In this document: piece after piece, positions 61,499-64,000 of the stretch
How the letters are laid out: each line of letters begins with the position of its first letter
Numbering within the stretch: the first letter of the stretch is position 1
Source: Termitidicoccus mucosus
Lineage (GTDB): Bacteria; Verrucomicrobiota; Verrucomicrobiia; Opitutales; Opitutaceae
Reading direction: 5' to 3'
DNA length: 64,000 nucleotides
Assembly: GCF_038725785.1 (NCBI RefSeq)
Contig: NZ_CP109796.1
Coordinates: forward strand, 1,054,001-1,118,000
Translations under genes and position numbers: made by a program
Notes under the pieces: model-generated
Databases searched by the model: none
Seen by the model: only the letters and a program-made list of their open reading frames with translations
What the model was told of the DNA's origin: nothing

Positions 61499-63583
61499 AT
61501 GATTATTCACATGCCCGCGCATCCAGCCCAATATAAAAACATCATGCACACACTGCGCTTCCGCCAAGTTCACTTGGATTTCCACACCAGCGGATTGATC
61601 CCCGACATCGGATCAAAATTCGACAAGAAGGAGTTCCAGTCCGTCCTGCGGGAAGCGCATGTGAATTCAGTCACCTGCTTTTCCAAATGTCATCATGGCT
61701 GGAGTTATCACGACACGGCTGTTGGCCGGCGGCATCCCAATATGAAGGGAGAGCTGCTTGCGATGCAAATAGAGGCGTGCCGAGAGATGGGTGTGCGGGT
61801 TCCAATCTATATCAGCGCAGGATTTGATGAACTCGCGCTTTCCGAGCACCCCGAATGGCGTGTGATAGACCGGAATGGCATAGGAACACCGCCGTTTCAT
61901 GCAGGCTGGCGGGGAACGTTGCGCTGGAACTCGCCTTACCTCGACTATCTTTGCCGTCAGATTGAGGAGGTCGTCACCCGCTGGCGTGATGCCGATGGAA
62001 TCTTTCTGGATATTGTCGGGCCGCGTTTGGACTACTCCGACGACAGCCTGATGCAGATGAAAAAGCAAGGCTACAACCCGGAAAACGAGGAGGAGGTCGC
62101 AAGCTGGGCGCATGAAGTATTGCTGGATTATTATAAGAAAACAACCGCAGCCGCACGCGTGCATCATGCCGGCATGCCCGTGTTCCATAACTGCGGGCAC
62201 ATCCAGATCGGCTCCGCCGAGCAGCTGCGTTACAACTCGCATCTCGAGCTCGAATCGCTGCCGACCGGGGGCTGGGGGTATGATCATTTTCCGCTGTCAG
62301 CGCGTTATGCGATCACGACCGGACACGATTTTCTCGGAATGACAGGGAAATTCCACACGGCATGGGGTGAGTTTGGCGGATTCAAACGCCCGGAGGCGTT
62401 GCGCCATGAATGCGAGGCCATGATTGCTTACGGCGCCAAATGCAGCATCGGCGATCAACTCCATCCAACCGGAAAGATCAACCGGGATACCTACAGGCTG
62501 ATCGGGGAGGCTTATCGCACTGTCGAAGCAAAGGAAGCGTGGTGCGCAGATGCGCGACCGGTCGCCAGCATCGGTTTGGTAAGCGCAACGAAATCCAACA
62601 TCGCGGCGACGGTGCCCGGCGGGGTGAATGTGACCCTGCCGGACGAAGGCGCTTCACGCATGTTGTTGGAATTGCATCAACCATTTCTTGTCTTGGACGC
62701 AAAAGCGTCCTGGACACCATTTGCACTCATCATTTTGCCGGACGCAATTGTGTTTACCAAAGCCTTGCAGGAAAAAGCCTGCGCTTATCTTGCGAAGGGA
62801 GGGAGGATTCTTGCCAGCGGCAGGAGCCTGCTCGACGAAAACGGGCAGCATATCGCACTGGCGGAAGCAGGAATCCGCTATCTCGGGACAAGCGCGAGCA
62901 ATCCGGATTACATCGCAGCAGCCTCCCTTTCATCCGGCGTGCCGGTGAAAGCCCCGGTGGTGATCCACGGGGGCGCCTTGAAGGTGAAACCACTGGCCGG
63001 GACCAAGGTGCTGGCACACCGGATTGCGCCTTACTTCGACCGGACGTGGGAGCATTTCTGTTCGCACCAGCACACACCGGACAATCCCGCATCGCCGGCC
63101 AAAACATCGCTTGCCGCCACGTTGTCCGGCGATGGCAAAGTCGCTTATTTTGCTCATCGGATTTTCACACGTTACCGACTTTACGGACAGCCGCTTTACC
63201 GCGACTTTGTCCTTGCGGCGTTGACGGCGCTGCTCGGCGGAGAAGGCTCACTGCTCGTGAAGACAAAAAATCTGCCATCGTCCGGGCGGGTGAATCTCAT
63301 GGCGCAAACCGCGCAAAGACGCTTTGTTCTCCACTTCTTATACGCGCCACCCGTGTTGCGCGGCGGTGGAAAGCACGAGGGGACGAATGCCCAGCCTGTC
63401 GAGGTCATCGAGGATGTTGTTCCAATATATAACGTGGAGTGCTCGCTTCGCTTGCCGCGCAAGGTTCGATCCACGATCCTCGTCCCGGAGGGCGTTCCGC
63501 TGGAATTCACACAGCAGGGCGGCATCATCGCATTCACGGTTCCACGCGTGCTCAGCCACCAAATGGTGGAACTGGCCTGGTGA
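61499..63583 (+). CDS. GHL6-type glycoside hydrolase-like protein
   Basis: A 694-residue protein. The N-terminal TIM-barrel resembles the hypothetical glycosyl hydrolase 6 (PF14871) type: TLRFRQVHLDFHTSGLIPDI, DADGIFLDIVGPRLDYSDD and NCGHIQIGSAEQLRYNSHLE. The middle domain (about 350-450) looks like a beta-galactosidase trimerisation/class I glutamine amidotransferase-like fold (LPDAIVFTKALQEKACAYL, then AKGGRILASGRS). A C-terminal beta-sandwich follows. No signal peptide is evident, and Met codons at 61511 and 61544 are alternative starts. The likely nucleophile is an Asp in the FLDIV segment (inference). It lies 29 bases after the AraC gene. Confidence 0.65.
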   Translation: MIIHMPAHPAQYKNIMHTLRFRQVHLDFHTSGLIPDIGSKFDKKEFQSVLREAHVNSVTCFSKCHHGWSYHDTAVGRRHPNMKGELLAMQIEACREMGVRVPIYISAGFDELALSEHPEWRVIDRNGIGTPPFHAGWRGTLRWNSPYLDYLCRQIEEVVTRWRDADGIFLDIVGPRLDYSDDSLMQMKKQGYNPENEEEVASWAHEVLLDYYKKTTAAARVHHAGMPVFHNCGHIQIGSAEQLRYNSHLELESLPTGGWGYDHFPLSARYAITTGHDFLGMTGKFHTAWGEFGGFKRPEALRHECEAMIAYGAKCSIGDQLHPTGKINRDTYRLIGEAYRTVEAKEAWCADARPVASIGLVSATKSNIAATVPGGVNVTLPDEGASRMLLELHQPFLVLDAKASWTPFALIILPDAIVFTKALQEKACAYLAKGGRILASGRSLLDENGQHIALAEAGIRYLGTSASNPDYIAAASLSSGVPVKAPVVIHGGALKVKPLAGTKVLAHRIAPYFDRTWEHFCSHQHTPDNPASPAKTSLAATLSGDGKVAYFAHRIFTRYRLYGQPLYRDFVLAALTALLGGEGSLLVKTKNLPSSGRVNLMAQTAQRRFVLHFLYAPPVLRGGGKHEGTNAQPVEVIEDVVPIYNVECSLRLPRKVRSTILVPEGVPLEFTQQGGIIAFTVPRVLSHQMVELAW

Positions 63584-63682
63584 CATTGCGCATTTCGCCT
63601 CCGGCCGGCATCCCACTGGAATCATTTAGAAGCCAGAACGAACTTCTTGTTAAGTTTGGATACAAGTTGCCATGATTGTTCC

Positions 63683-64000
63683 ATGCCACTTGTCCCCAAC
63701 AAACTTCTTGCCAGCATGCATGCCGGCAATGTCGAGAATACATATATCTGCGGCAATCACGCGACGCCGCGGCATGTCGATTTTGTATGCGAAACAGGAT
63801 TGTTCCCCTCGATATGGTTTGATCTTGAGCATTTCGACATCCCCACCACCGAACTCGCGCTGCTTAATATGGTCGCCCGAGGCCATGGGGTGACGACACT
63901 GGCAAGATTCAAAGCCGGCGATTATCAGGTGGTGCAGCGTGTGCTGGAAACCGGTGTCGGCGGCATCATGTGCGCAATGGTTGAAAACGCGCAAGAGGCG
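63683..64000 (+). CDS. HpcH/HpaI-family aldolase, partial at window edge
   Basis: An open frame from ATG at 63683 runs off the window end (106 codons). It reads LLASMHAGNVENTY, then SIWFDLEHFDIPTTELALL and GVGGIMCAMVENAQEA, matching the N-terminal half of HpcH/HpaI aldolases, including the FDLEH motif of the homologue at 10669 (there FDFEHC). It is 99 bases downstream of the GHL6-type gene. The C-terminal half is outside the window. Confidence 0.7.
   Translation, partial: MPLVPNKLLASMHAGNVENTYICGNHATPRHVDFVCETGLFPSIWFDLEHFDIPTTELALLNMVARGHGVTTLARFKAGDYQVVQRVLETGVGGIMCAMVENAQEA

Noticed and set aside
1-64000. CRISPR arrays, rRNA and tRNA genes
   Set aside because: No regularly spaced direct repeats, cloverleaf or rRNA core sequence was seen; the GGTTCGAGCC at about 58070 (minus strand) is inside a gene and codes for protein.

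Overview
The window looks like a Verrucomicrobiota chromosome, most probably Opitutaceae from an animal or insect gut. This is inferred from gene content: LacI and AraC regulators beside glycosidases, large autotransporters with PATR repeats, TonB receptors without SusD partners, a DUF2961/GH172 protein, UroD-like proteins, and families of short palindromic and A-rich intergenic repeats. GC is high in genes and lower in intergenic DNA, and few starts have a clear Shine-Dalgarno. No rRNA, tRNA or CRISPR array was seen.

Layout. (1) 2-395 is a decayed end of a RecG-like/AlbA_2 ATPase. (2) 512-18576, plus strand, is a sugar locus: LacI regulator, TonB receptor, 1394-aa autotransporter, propeller glycosidase-like protein, HpcH/HpaI aldolase, MFS permease, DUF3748 (YidR-like) propeller, ribokinase-like kinase, second LacI regulator, GH2 enzyme. 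(3) 18577-22344 is a gene-decay zone with fragments of an AraC regulator and HipA. It holds one coherent unit, a RecB/Cas4-like nuclease divergent from a small HTH regulator whose upstream region is packed with palindromes. (4) 38564 down to 22345, minus strand, is a TonB-headed run: TonB receptor, LamG protein, D-2-hydroxyacid dehydrogenase, enolase-superfamily dehydratase, BNR propeller, acetyl-xylan-esterase-like and lipase-like esterases, GH78 rhamnosidase, another esterase, AmpG-like MFS, and a pectate-lyase-fold protein. Several genes overlap by ATGA. (5) 39099-44630 is a 1843-aa autotransporter divergent from that TonB receptor. (6) 44676-64000 holds three paralogous clan-A-type putative glycosidases, a GH172-like protein, two convergent UroD-like proteins, two MDR dehydrogenases, an AraC regulator, a GHL6-type glycosidase and the start of a second HpcH/HpaI aldolase.

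How it fits together (inference). Each glycan locus pairs a TonB receptor with an adjacent giant autotransporter. The receptor would take up oligosaccharides, the autotransporter would present a long beta-helix at the surface, and secreted esterases and glycosidases would trim the glycan. MFS permeases, dehydratase, dehydrogenases, kinase and aldolases would carry out inner-membrane uptake and non-phosphorylative sugar-acid breakdown. Rhamnosidase, esterases and a pectate-lyase-like protein suggest an acetylated, rhamnose-containing pectin-like substrate, but nothing in the sequence proves it.

The most unusual features are the TonB-autotransporter pairing, palindromic repeats domesticated inside coding sequence (one forms part of a signal peptide), chlamydial Pmp-like repeats, and the three-member glycosidase family, one member of which carries an NHL propeller and a C-terminal sorting-signal-like tail.
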